In this document: piece by piece, positions 49,792-58,207 of the stretch | Position numbering within the stretch: position 1 is the stretch's first letter | How the letters are laid out: the number at the start of each line of letters is the position of its first letter | From: CAJCJE01 sp036494465 | GTDB taxonomy: Bacteria; Actinomycetota; Actinomycetes; Mycobacteriales; Pseudonocardiaceae | Direction of reading: 5' to 3' | DNA: 64,000 bases | NCBI GenBank assembly: GCA_036494465.1 | Contig: DASXOJ010000051.1 | Location: 1 to 64,000, forward strand | The notes under the pieces: model-generated | Told to the model about the DNA's origin: nothing | Seen by the model: only the letters and a program-made list of their open reading frames with translations | Database searches by the model: none | Program-made: the position numbers and the translations under genes

Positions 49792-51453
49792 ATGGCCGAA
49801 CCAGCGCGTACCGTCGCCGAGTTGATCGTCGAGTGCCTGGAGAACGAGGGCGTCACGCACGTCTTCGGCATTCCGGGCGAGGAGAACATCCGCCTGGTCG
49901 AGGCGATCTCCCGCTCGTCCATCACCTACGTGCTGACCAGGCACGAGCAGGGCGCGTCGTTCATGGCCGAGACCTACGGCCGGCTGACCGGCCGGGCGGG
50001 CGTGTGCTCGGCGACGCTCGGACCGGGCGCGATCAACCTGCTGCTCGGCACGGCGGATGCCACCACCAACTCGACGCCGCTGCTCGCGTTGTCCGCGCAG
50101 GTCGGCATGAACCGCAGCTTCAAGGAGTCGCACCAGAGCGTCGATCTGGTGCCGATGTTCGCGCCGGTCACCAAGTGGGCCGAACTGGTCGCGACCCCGG
50201 GCGCGGTACCGGAGATGTTCCGCAAGGCGTTCAAACTGGCCCAGACCGAGCGCCCCGGCGCCGTCTACCTGGCCGTGCCGGAAGACGTCGAACAGGCCGA
50301 TGTGTCCTCGGGCCTGATCCCGTTGCGCATCAACATCCCGCGCGCCGACCAACCGTCGACCGAACAGGTCGAACGCGCCGCCACCATCCTCGCCGAAGCC
50401 GTCAACCCGGTGGTGCTCGCCGGTCACGGCGCCGCCCGCGCGCACGCCGGTGCCGCGCTTCGCCGCTTCGCCACCAAACTCGGCATCCCGGTCGCCACCA
50501 CCTTCCACGGCAAGGGCGTGTTCCCCGATGACGACGAGCTCAGCCTCGGCGCGGTCGGCTTCATGCGGCACGACTACGCCAACTTCGGCTTCGACCGGGC
50601 GGACGTGATCATCGCGGTCGGCTACGAACTCCAGGAGTTCGACCCGATCCGGATCAACCCGCGCGGCGACAAGAAGATCATCCACATCCACCGGTTCCCT
50701 GCCGAAGTCGACCTGCACTACGACGTGTCGGTCGGCATCACCGCCGAGATCGGCGCCAGCCTGGACGCGCTCGCCAAAGCCACCGACCGCACCTTCCACG
50801 TCGGCAGCGGCGACAAGCGGATCAAGGAACTGCTCTCCGCCGAGTTCGCACGCGGCAAGTCGGACGACAGCTTCCCGATGGCGCCCGCGCGTATCGTCGC
50901 GGACACCCGCGCCGCGCTGGACCGCTCGGACATCGTGCTGGTGGACACCGGCGCGCTGAAGATGTGGATGGCGCGGCTCTACCCGACCTACGAACCCAAC
51001 ACCTGCCTGATCTCCAACGGCCTGTCCACCATGGCCTGGACCGTGCCCGGCGCGATCGGTGCCAAACTGGCCCGCCCGGACCGCAAAGTCCTCGTCGCCA
51101 CCGGCGACGGCGCGTTCCTGATGAACTCGCAGGAAATCGAGACCGCGCTGCGGATGAAGGTCCCGTTCGTCATCCTGATCTGGGTCGACGACGCGTATGG
51201 ACTGATCAGCTGGAAGATGGACCTGGAAATCGGCAAGAACGTGGACACCGGATTCGGCAACCCCGACTTCGTCGCATACGCGGAAAGCTTCGGTGCCAAC
51301 GGTTACCGGATCGAATCCGCCGACGAACTCCTGCCGACGCTGCGCGCCGCGCTAGCCGCCGACACGGTCTCGGTGATCGCCTGCCCGGTCGACTACTCCG
51401 CCAACCTCAAGCTCATCGAGTCGCTCGGCGGCCTTGACGAAACCCTGAGTTGA
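49792..51453 (+). CDS. Acetolactate synthase large subunit (catabolic type)
   Basis: A 553-aa thiamine-diphosphate enzyme. The active-site Glu is in VLTRHEQGASFMAETYGRLTG, and the TPP-binding motif is GDGAFLMNSQEIETALRMKVPFVILIWVDDAYG. The overall sequence resembles AlsS/catabolic acetolactate synthases that make acetolactate for acetoin, rather than the FAD-dependent IlvB. No small regulatory subunit gene follows. ATG 49792 lies 14 nt after the COG4705 stop. A role in overflow metabolism of pyruvate is inferred. Confidence 0.85.
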   Translation: MAEPARTVAELIVECLENEGVTHVFGIPGEENIRLVEAISRSSITYVLTRHEQGASFMAETYGRLTGRAGVCSATLGPGAINLLLGTADATTNSTPLLALSAQVGMNRSFKESHQSVDLVPMFAPVTKWAELVATPGAVPEMFRKAFKLAQTERPGAVYLAVPEDVEQADVSSGLIPLRINIPRADQPSTEQVERAATILAEAVNPVVLAGHGAARAHAGAALRRFATKLGIPVATTFHGKGVFPDDDELSLGAVGFMRHDYANFGFDRADVIIAVGYELQEFDPIRINPRGDKKIIHIHRFPAEVDLHYDVSVGITAEIGASLDALAKATDRTFHVGSGDKRIKELLSAEFARGKSDDSFPMAPARIVADTRAALDRSDIVLVDTGALKMWMARLYPTYEPNTCLISNGLSTMAWTVPGAIGAKLARPDRKVLVATGDGAFLMNSQEIETALRMKVPFVILIWVDDAYGLISWKMDLEIGKNVDTGFGNPDFVAYAESFGANGYRIESADELLPTLRAALAADTVSVIACPVDYSANLKLIESLGGLDETLS

Positions 51454-51454
51454 C

Positions 51455-51868
51455 GGGCGCTGCCGCACACCGGTCGCGATCACCAGTACCGCCGCCAACA
51501 GAATGATGTCCTTGAACACGTACTGGCCCAGCAACGTCAGCGCGTGGTCTGGACCGCTGACAACTGCCCAGTCAACAGGACCAACGGCGACAGAATCGCC
51601 AATGCCCACAGTGCCAACGGATAAATCGTCAACCGCAACCCGTAGCCGGTGATCAGGGACAGCCCGAGCAGGCTCTCCACGGTCGCGAACAGAACCAGCG
51701 AGACCCGGTCGGGCAGCAGTCCGAAGGTGAGGACGCGGTTCACCGCGAGGACCAGGCCTGGGCCGGACTGACGCCAGGAAAGTATTTGACGAAGCCGAAA
51801 ATGAAGATCACCACACCCATGCAGACCCGTACGGTGATGCTGTGCCGCGCCAGCCATCGATCGATCAT
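51455..51868 (-). pseudogene. DoxX-family membrane protein broken by two frameshifts
   Basis: A GGGAGG ribosome site precedes ATG 51868, and the frame begins MIDRWLARHSITVRVC, VIFIFGFVKYFPGVSP, then stops early. The homologous sequence continues in a second frame (VNRVLTFGLLPDRVSLVLFATVESLLGLSLITGYGLRL) and in a third (DHALTLLGQYVFKDIILLAAVLVIATGV). Together these give the normal DoxX length of about 140 residues with four helices. The pattern means at least two frameshifts, or sequencing errors. The intact family is linked to redox stress. Confidence 0.75.
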
Positions 51869-52100
51869 GGTCAACCTCCCTCGCCGGACCGTGCAATCAC
51901 GCTATGGCCGCCGCCCGGCGACGCGATATGACGCGAAGGGCCTAGGTTGACGAGAAACCCCTAACCCGGTGACCTGCGGCAGGATTCGTGTTTGCGCTGG
52001 TTGGCGCCTTCTACCACGTTGGATTTCGACTTGATGCGGCAAACTGTGGTTGAAAACGTGCGCGGTTGGGCATGCTTAGCGGGCGACGAGGAGGTTGTGC
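51869..52100. other. Non-coding gap before the kinase gene
   Basis: 232 bp with a run of A/T-rich bases around 52000-52070 and no recognisable gene. It probably contains promoters for the kinase (plus) and for the DoxX pseudogene (minus). Confidence 0.4.
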
Positions 52101-53213
52101 ATGTCCGTGCTGCCCTTACCGGACCGGTTCGTCGGCGGAGAGCTGCTCGGGCGAGGGCCCGGGACCGAGGTCTACCGCGCGCACGACCAGGTGCTGGACC
52201 GGCCGGTCGCGGTGAAGGTGTTCGCGCCGGACGCGGATCCGCTCACCAGGGAACGCATGGACCGCGAGGGGCAGGCGCTGGCGCGGCTCGGGCATCCCGG
52301 GCTCGTCGCCATCTATGACTGCGGCAGCTACGAGTTGCGGCCCTACCTGGTCATGCAGCTGGTGCTCGGGCGCACCCTCCAGGCGCAGTTGATCGAGGGG
52401 CCGCTGCCCGTGCCGACCGTGCTCGAACTCGGCCTCCGGCTCGCCGATGCGCTCGCACACGTGCACGGACGCGGCGTCGTGCATCGCGACATCAAGCCGT
52501 CCAACGTCTTCCTCGACGAGACCGGGCAACCCTTCCTCGGCGACTTCGGCATCGCGCTGCTGGTCGGCCAGACCCGGTTGACCAGCTACGAGGAGATCGT
52601 CGGCACGCCCGCCTACCTCGCGCCCGAACAGGTGCGCGGCAACGTGATCGGCCCGGCGGCGGACATCTACGCGCTGGGCCTCGTGTTGATCGAATGCCTC
52701 ACCGGCGAGATGGAATACGCGGCGGACAGCAAGGCCGAGGCGGCGCTGGCCCGGCTCAGCCGCGCACCGGGCATCCCCGCCGCCCTGCCGCCGCGGCTCG
52801 CCGAACTGCTCCGCGGCATGGTCGACGACCAGCCAGGGCACAGGCCCACGGCGCGGCGTTGCGCGGAAGAGTTCGCCGCACTGGTCGCGGGCGAAACCCA
52901 GCCGATGGCCGCGCCGCGCAACGCACACCGGCGCGGGCTCGTCGTCGCCGCCGGTGCGTGCGTCGCCGCCGCGGCGGCCGCGGGAGCATTGGCCATGTTC
53001 ACCCCGACCACCCCAAGCAGTCCGGTCGGCACGCCCGTCGCGGCGACGCCCGCCAGCCCGCCGACCACCACGCCGGTCCTCGCGGTGCCCGCCGAGCACC
53101 CGGTCGCGGCCACCACGCACGCGGGCCACACCAACCCACCCGCGACGCAATCCAAGCCGCCCGGCCAGTCACACGGGCACGCCAAGAAACCCAAGAAGCC
53201 CAAGAAGAACTAG
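52101..53213 (+). CDS. Membrane serine/threonine protein kinase (PASTA-less)
   Basis: A 370-aa Hanks-type kinase. It has the glycine loop LGRGPGTEVY, ATP-binding Lys39 (VAVKVF), HRDIKPSN with catalytic Asp130, DFG (LGDFGIAL), and GTPAYLAPEQ. One membrane helix (about residues 276-298) follows. The short extracellular tail is Pro/Thr-rich and ends in a His/Lys/Pro cluster (SHGHAKKPKKPKKN). No PASTA repeats are present. AGGAGG lies 6 nt before ATG 52101. A remnant of a PQQ-type propeller lies downstream on the opposite strand; in some actinobacteria such propellers are kinase partners. Confidence 0.9.
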   Translation: MSVLPLPDRFVGGELLGRGPGTEVYRAHDQVLDRPVAVKVFAPDADPLTRERMDREGQALARLGHPGLVAIYDCGSYELRPYLVMQLVLGRTLQAQLIEGPLPVPTVLELGLRLADALAHVHGRGVVHRDIKPSNVFLDETGQPFLGDFGIALLVGQTRLTSYEEIVGTPAYLAPEQVRGNVIGPAADIYALGLVLIECLTGEMEYAADSKAEAALARLSRAPGIPAALPPRLAELLRGMVDDQPGHRPTARRCAEEFAALVAGETQPMAAPRNAHRRGLVVAAGACVAAAAAAGALAMFTPTTPSSPVGTPVAATPASPPTTTPVLAVPAEHPVAATTHAGHTNPPATQSKPPGQSHGHAKKPKKPKKN

Positions 53214-53530
53214 CCCAGCGAGAACGCCGCCGGCGCACCCGGTCCAGAGCTGGTCGGCGGCGACGAGCAGCGCGTTGCCGTCCACGCCGACCGGATCGCA
53301 CGCGGAACTGCCCGGTAGCTGCGTCGTCCACTTCTGCTGGCCGGTCTTGACGTCCAGCGCGACCACCTTGTTCGCCCAGGCCGGTGTTGCTGTCGCTCGC
53401 GCTGCCGTACATCAGCAGCATCAGCGCCGCCGTCGACACGAACTGGGCGCCCAGGATCCCGTCGCCGCCCGCGCCTTGGGCGTGCCCACGATCTGTCCTC
53501 CCGGATCGAACGATCCTCCCCAGGGGAGGC
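53214..53530 (-). pseudogene. Remnant of a PQQ-like beta-propeller protein
   Basis: On the minus strand the propeller blade GDGILGAQFVSTAALMLLMY and then, in a different frame, VVALDVKTGQQKWTTQLPGSSAC with DGNALLVAADQLWTGCAG are clear PQQ-repeat sequences. They are interrupted by a frameshift, and no start codon or complete domain remains. This is a decayed gene end beside the kinase. A short CCTCCCC/GGGGAGG hairpin at 53515-53529 probably terminates the DUF4232 gene. Confidence 0.6.
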
Positions 53531-53539
53531 ACTTTTAGC

Positions 53540-54157
53540 TCAGAACACCAGTACGCCCTCTGTGGACGGCTGCAACGTGCCGACCTGGACCGATGTGATG
53601 TCGAACTCGTAGTAGCCCTGCTTCTTGCCGTCCGTGCCGATCACGTTGGCCGCGACCTCGGTCGTCGCGCCGGGCGCCGTGACGTCCAGGGTGGTCGCCA
53701 CGAAGGTCGAGTCGCTGCCCTTGTCGCCGTTCGTCCACTTGACACCGGCGAACGCGGTGCGGCCGGGCTGCAACGTGATCGCGGTCGGCGCGCCCGGGAC
53801 GGTCGCCTTCTTCACCGGCACGGCAACGGTTTCGTTGGCCGCGTTGCGGAAGGTCAGCGTCGGCCAGCCGTTGATCGACGCCGCGGTCTTGCCGCTGTTG
53901 GTGATCGCGAGCAGGCCGAGGCCACTCTGCTGGATGGTCAGGTCCACGCTGAACTGCCCTGCGGTCGCGGATGCCTTGGTGCTGCTGGTGATCGGCGTGT
54001 CGGCGACCTGGTTGTTGGTCGTGGTGGCCGGCGCGCTCGCGGTCGTCGGCTGGCTGGTCGTCGTCGAACCGGACGCGCTGCTGCCCGAGCCGCACGCGGC
54101 CAGACCGGCCAGCACTGTGCAGGCGAGGACGGGCAGGACAATGTTGGAGACGCGCAT
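53540..54157 (-). CDS. DUF4232 domain lipoprotein
   Basis: A 205-aa exported lipoprotein. The signal peptide ends in the lipobox LAGLAAC, followed by a Ser/Thr/Ala-rich linker (about 23-65) and a beta-sandwich domain (about 68-205) with the DUF4232 pattern GLGLLAITNSGKTAASINGWPTLTFRNA and VLQPG-like turns. Such proteins are secreted or cell-surface in actinobacteria and of unknown function. It is downstream of the PQQ remnant on the same strand and not obviously operonic with dgdA. Confidence 0.88.
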   Translation of the reverse strand: MRVSNIVLPVLACTVLAGLAACGSGSSASGSTTTSQPTTASAPATTTNNQVADTPITSSTKASATAGQFSVDLTIQQSGLGLLAITNSGKTAASINGWPTLTFRNAANETVAVPVKKATVPGAPTAITLQPGRTAFAGVKWTNGDKGSDSTFVATTLDVTAPGATTEVAANVIGTDGKKQGYYEFDITSVQVGTLQPSTEGVLVF

Positions 54158-54247
54158 GGCGGGGAGCTCCGTTCCGATCGGGACGCTTCATCGGCAAAGA
54201 CGTCCCTATCCCGGACGGGTTGCGTCCGCAGCACGGAGATCCGGATT

Positions 54248-55531
54248 TCACCCGGTCGTGGCGTCGGCGATGGCCTGGTCGAGAATCTCCAGTCCCAGCG
54301 TGAGTTCGTCCTCGGTCGCGGTCAGCGGTGGCGCGATCCGGAACACGCCGCCCATGCCGGGCAACTGCACGATGTTCATGTGCAGACCCAGGTCCAGGCA
54401 ACGCCGGGTGATCCGGGCGCCGAGCTCGTCGGTGTTGTCGGCGTCGAGTTCCAGACCGACGAGCAGGCCGCGACCCCGGATGTCGCCGACCACCGCGTGC
54501 CGGTCGGCGATCTTGTCGAGTCCGGCGCGCAGGAACGCGCCGAGTTCGGCGGCACGCTGGTCGAGCCGGTCGCGGATCAGCACGTCGAGCACGGTGTTGC
54601 CGACGGCGGCGACGAGCGGGTCGGCGACGTGGGTGGTGAAGAACAGGAAACCGCGCTCGTGCGCCTGCTGCTCGATCTCGGCGCTGGTGACGACCGCCGC
54701 GAGCGGCAGGCCCGCGCCGAGCGTCTTGGACAGGGTGAGGATGTCGGGGACGATGCCGTCGCGCTCGAAGGCGTACCAGTTTCCGGTGCGGCACAAGCCG
54801 GTCTGGGCTTCGTCGAGGATCAGCAGCATGCCGCGTTCGCGACATTTCTGTTGCAGGGCGGCGAAGTAGCCCGGCGGCGGTTCGAGGATGCCGCCGGAGC
54901 TCAGGATCGGTTCGACGATGCAGGCGGCCAGGCTGCCGACGGACTGCGCGTCGATGAGGTCGAAGCCGAAGTCGAGTTGGCGCTGCCAGTCCAGGTCGCC
55001 GTCGGGCGTGGTGAAGTCGGGGCGGTAGGTGTTGGGGGCCGGAATGGCGAAGTTGCCGGGCGCCGTTGGTCCGTAACCCTTGCGGCCCGCGCTGTAGGTC
55101 GCGTTGGCCGCCGCCTGGGTCATGCCGTGCCAGGACCGGGCGGAGGACACGATCTCGTGCTTGCCGGTGACCAGTTTCGCCATCCGGATGGCGGCTTCGT
55201 TCGATTCGGCGCCGGTGGTCAGCAGCAGGACCTTCGCCAACGGCTCCGGGAGCGTGTCCGCGAGGCGACGAGCCAGGTCGACGACGGGGCGGCTGAGCAT
55301 GCCGCTGAACAGATGGTCGAGCGTGGCGACCTGGCGGGTCACGGTGGCCACGATCTCCGGGTGTGAGTGCCCGAGAATGGCGCTCATCTGGCCGGAGGTG
55401 AAGTCGAGGATCCGGCGGCCGTCCTCGGTGTGCAGGAAGCTGCCGCCGGCGCTGGCGATGATCTCGGGCGTGAACGTGCCGGGGCCCGCGTAGCGGATGA
55501 GGTGGCGCTCGGCGTCTGTCCAGAAGCTCAT
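54248..55531 (-). CDS. dgdA: 2,2-Dialkylglycine decarboxylase (class III aminotransferase)
   Basis: A 427-aa PLP enzyme. It closely follows the DgdA family: FTSGQMSAILGHSHPEIV, LDHLFSGMLSRPVVDLA, TGAESNEAAIRMAKLVTGK, SWHGMTQAAANATYSAGRKGYG and DEAQTGLCRTG. The PLP Lys is Lys269 in LSKTLGAGLPLAAVV. It decarboxylates 2,2-dialkylglycines such as 2-aminoisobutyrate and transaminates pyruvate. The divergent LysR gene resembles DgdR, supporting the assignment. A source of dialkylglycine such as a fungal peptaibol is suggested but not shown. Confidence 0.9.
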   Translation of the reverse strand: MSFWTDAERHLIRYAGPGTFTPEIIASAGGSFLHTEDGRRILDFTSGQMSAILGHSHPEIVATVTRQVATLDHLFSGMLSRPVVDLARRLADTLPEPLAKVLLLTTGAESNEAAIRMAKLVTGKHEIVSSARSWHGMTQAAANATYSAGRKGYGPTAPGNFAIPAPNTYRPDFTTPDGDLDWQRQLDFGFDLIDAQSVGSLAACIVEPILSSGGILEPPPGYFAALQQKCRERGMLLILDEAQTGLCRTGNWYAFERDGIVPDILTLSKTLGAGLPLAAVVTSAEIEQQAHERGFLFFTTHVADPLVAAVGNTVLDVLIRDRLDQRAAELGAFLRAGLDKIADRHAVVGDIRGRGLLVGLELDADNTDELGARITRRCLDLGLHMNIVQLPGMGGVFRIAPPLTATEDELTLGLEILDQAIADATTG

Positions 55532-55587
55532 GCCATCGACGCTAAGTGCGGCCGAGCGACGCGTCCAGCTCACAATTCCGGCTGTCG

Positions 55588-55606
55588 TGTTCGGCAGAAC
55601 CGAACA
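55588..55606. promoter_or_regulatory. LysR-type operator between dgdA and the LysR gene
   Basis: TGTTCGG (55588-55594) and CCGAACA (55600-55606) form a perfect 7-bp inverted repeat with a 5-nt spacer, 12 nt before the LysR start and 56 nt upstream of dgdA. This matches the T-N11-A binding form of LysR proteins. Confidence 0.65.
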
Positions 55607-55618
55607 ATGATGCTGGGC

Positions 55619-56518
55619 ATGACGTTGAACCCGTGGCGGTTGCGGCTGCTGAGCCAGTTGGACACCTACGGCACGGTGCGTGCGGTCGCGCAGGCCGCCA
55701 ACATGAGCGCGTCGAGCGTGTCGCAGCAGCTCGCCGTACTGGAGGCGGAAACGCACACGCAGCTGCTGGAACGCACCGGACGACGGGTCCGGTTGACGCC
55801 GACGGGGTTGATCCTGGCGCGCCGCGCGCGGGCGATCCTCGATCACATGGCCGCGGTCGAGGCGGAGCTGCGTGGGCTGGGGGAGGAGCCCGCCGGGCTG
55901 GTGCGGCTGGGCGCGTTTCAGAGCGCGGTGCACTCGCTGGCGGTGCCCGCCGTGCGACGGCTGTCCGACGCGTATCCGCACCTGGAGGTCGAGGTGCTCG
56001 AACTGGAGCCGCACGCGAGCATGCCCGCGCTGCGCGGCGGCGAGGTGGACGTGATCATCACGACGACGGATTTCGTCGAGCTGCCGCTCGGGCCGGACGT
56101 GGACATCGTGCCGCTGGCGACGGATTCGATCGTGCTGCTGGTGCCGCCGGATCATCCCGCGACCGGGCGCGGTCCGGTGGATCTGGCCGCGTTCGCGGAC
56201 GAGCCGTGGGCGTTCGACGTGCCGGGCTCGTACATGGCGACGCTGGCGACGCGGTTGTGCAGGCAGGCGGGGTTCGAGCCGAGGGTGGTGTGCCGGTTCA
56301 GCAGCGTGATGTTGATGTTGCAGCACGTCGAGGCGGGGTTGTCGATCACGCTGCTGCCGAGCCTCGCGGTGGACGCGAGGTACGGGGTCGCGATGCGGCC
56401 GTTGGCGGCACCGGTGACCAGGTCGATCACGGCCGCGGTGCGGCGCGGCTCGCCACGCCGGGCGGCGGTCACCACGGTGTTGGAGGCGCTGCGCCAGGTC
56501 GGCGGCGACGCACCGTGA
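55619..56518 (+). CDS. LysR-family regulator (DgdR-like)
   Basis: A 299-aa regulator. The winged HTH at about 1-65 contains LSQLDTYGTVRAVAQAANMSASSVSQQLAVLEAETHTQLLERTGRR, followed by the effector domain (LGAFQSAVHSLAVPAVRRL, VIITTTDFVELPLG). It is divergent from dgdA, like dgdR in Burkholderia, and so probably senses a dialkylglycine and activates dgdA. ATG 55619 is preferred to 55607 on expected length. The inverted repeat 55588-55606 is its likely site. Confidence 0.85.
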   Translation: MTLNPWRLRLLSQLDTYGTVRAVAQAANMSASSVSQQLAVLEAETHTQLLERTGRRVRLTPTGLILARRARAILDHMAAVEAELRGLGEEPAGLVRLGAFQSAVHSLAVPAVRRLSDAYPHLEVEVLELEPHASMPALRGGEVDVIITTTDFVELPLGPDVDIVPLATDSIVLLVPPDHPATGRGPVDLAAFADEPWAFDVPGSYMATLATRLCRQAGFEPRVVCRFSSVMLMLQHVEAGLSITLLPSLAVDARYGVAMRPLAAPVTRSITAAVRRGSPRRAAVTTVLEALRQVGGDAP

Positions 56519-56533
56519 ACACCTATGCAAACC

Positions 56534-56553
56534 GTACGTACGTACTGTATGGT
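56534..56553 (+). promoter_or_regulatory. GTAC palindrome and -10 box before the RraA-like gene
   Basis: GTACGTACGTAC (56534-56545) is a perfect 12-bp palindrome in the spacer region upstream of TATGGT (56548-56553), itself 8 nt before the GTG start. The arrangement suggests a leaderless, operator-controlled promoter. Confidence 0.5.
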
Positions 56554-56561
56554 CTCGGGCC

Positions 56562-57185
56562 GTGACCGATATCAACGCGTTTGCCGCCATCCCGCCGACC
56601 ACCTTCGCCGACGTGCTCGGTCGCGAACAGGTGCTGGACATCGGCATTCGGCCGTTGTGGCCGGACGTGCCGCGCATTGCCGGACCCGCGTTCACCGTGC
56701 GGGTACCGCCGGGCGACAACCTGATGGTGCACGCGGCGATCTACCGTGCGGCGCCCGGCTCGATCATCGTCGTCGAAGCCGGTGACGTGGACTACGCGGT
56801 CGCGGGCGGCAACGTGCTCGCGGTGGCGAAACGCAATGGCATCGCCGGGTTCGTGGTCGACGGCGTCATCCGCGACCTCGCCGAGGCACGGGAAGCGGGC
56901 ATGCCGGTCTTCGCCCGTGGCGTCATCCCGATTCCGGGCGTCAAATCCGCCGTGCTGTCGTTGAACGGCACCGTGCGCTGCGGCGGCGTCAACGTGACCG
57001 GGGGCGACATCGTGGTAGCCGACGAGGAGGGGATCGTCGTCACGCCGCTGGCGCGGCAGCAGGAGATCCTGGCCAAGGCGCAGGCGAAGTTGGCCAAGGA
57101 CGAGGCGGAAACCCTGGACGAGTGGGAAGCCGCGCACCGCGCCAAGATCGGCAAGCTGCTCGCCGAGGGCGGTTTCACCGGCTGA
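56562..57185 (+). CDS. RraA/HMG-aldolase-like protein
   Basis: A 207-aa protein of the RraA-like family. The characteristic glycine motif GGNVLAVAKRNGIAGFVVDGVIRD holds the metal/substrate residues (GG-N, R-D), and VKSAVLSLNGTVRCGGVNVTGGDIVVADEEGIVV is the usual C-terminal part. Family members are either 4-hydroxy-4-methyl-2-oxoglutarate/oxaloacetate aldolases or ribonuclease E inhibitors; in actinobacteria the aldolase role is more likely. A GTACGTACGTAC palindrome precedes the start. An epoxide-hydrolase-like gene follows. Confidence 0.85.
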   Translation: MTDINAFAAIPPTTFADVLGREQVLDIGIRPLWPDVPRIAGPAFTVRVPPGDNLMVHAAIYRAAPGSIIVVEAGDVDYAVAGGNVLAVAKRNGIAGFVVDGVIRDLAEAREAGMPVFARGVIPIPGVKSAVLSLNGTVRCGGVNVTGGDIVVADEEGIVVTPLARQQEILAKAQAKLAKDEAETLDEWEAAHRAKIGKLLAEGGFTG

Positions 57186-57252
57186 GCCCCGATCCTGCCG
57201 CGCACGAGGGGTCGGGGCAGGATTGGCGGTGTCGCCGACGAAGGGAACCATC

Positions 57253-58203
57253 GTGTCCATCGCGCACCGCGAGGTGTCCGTCAACGGGATCAGCCTGCAC
57301 ATCGCCGAGGCCGGGGAGGGCCCGCTGGTGTTGCTGCTGCACGGCTGGCCGGAGAGCTGGTACTCCTGGCGACACCAGTTCGCACCGCTGGCGGACGCCG
57401 GATTCCACGTGGTGGCACCGGATCAGCGCGGGTTCGGCGCGAGCGAGTGCCCGGAGCGCATCGACCGGTACTCGGTGCTGGACATGGTCGGCGACGCGGT
57501 CGGCCTGATCAAGGCACTGGGCGCAGCTGACGCTGTCGTGGTCGGGCACGACTGGGGTGCGCCGGTCGCCTGGCACACCGCGTTGCTGCGCCCGGACCTG
57601 GTGCGCGGCGTGGCCGGCCTGAGCGTCGCGCCGAACCGGCGACCGCCTGCGCACCCGCTGACGATCCTGGGCCAGCACTTCGGCGACGGCTTCTACCAGA
57701 TCTACTTCCAGGAAGTCGGCCGCGCCGAGGCCGAACTGGGCGCGGATCCGACATTGACGTTCCGCAAGATCCTCGCGGGCCGACCCGCGCACGCCGACCT
57801 GCCGCCGATGGTCGTCGGGCCGAACGACACGGGCGTGCTGGACGCGTTGGTCGAACCGGAGGTGCTGCCGGACTGGCTCACCGAGGACGACATCGCGGTC
57901 ATGGTCGAGCAGTACGCCAAGAGCGGCTGGCGCGGTGGCCTGAACCTCTACCGCAACATCGACCGGAACTGGGAGCTGACCGCCGCCTGGGACGACGCGC
58001 GGATCACCATGCCGTCGCTGTTCATCACCGGTCAGCGCGATGTGGTGCGCGGCTTCGGGGACCCGAACTTCCTTGACCGGCTGCCCAAACAGCTGCCCGG
58101 GTTGCGCGGCATCGTCGACCTGCCGGACACCGGCCACTGGACCCAGCAGGAGCGCCCCGCCGAGGTCAACAAGGCGCTGCTGGAGTTCCTCGCCGGTCTG
58201 TGA
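57253..58203 (+). CDS. Alpha/beta hydrolase, epoxide-hydrolase-like
   Basis: A 316-aa alpha/beta-hydrolase. It has the oxyanion-hole motif HGWPES (residues 30-35), the nucleophile Asp100 in VVGHDWGAPVAW and the catalytic His in DTGHWTQQERP. A cap domain lies between and holds a Tyr-rich region (GDGFYQIYFQEVG). Asp as nucleophile and HGxP are typical of soluble epoxide hydrolases and some haloalkane dehalogenases. GTG 57253 is used because GAAGGGA lies just upstream. It follows the RraA-like gene by 67 nt on the same strand and may be co-transcribed. Confidence 0.87.
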   Translation: MSIAHREVSVNGISLHIAEAGEGPLVLLLHGWPESWYSWRHQFAPLADAGFHVVAPDQRGFGASECPERIDRYSVLDMVGDAVGLIKALGAADAVVVGHDWGAPVAWHTALLRPDLVRGVAGLSVAPNRRPPAHPLTILGQHFGDGFYQIYFQEVGRAEAELGADPTLTFRKILAGRPAHADLPPMVVGPNDTGVLDALVEPEVLPDWLTEDDIAVMVEQYAKSGWRGGLNLYRNIDRNWELTAAWDDARITMPSLFITGQRDVVRGFGDPNFLDRLPKQLPGLRGIVDLPDTGHWTQQERPAEVNKALLEFLAGL

Positions 58204-58207
58204 TCCG

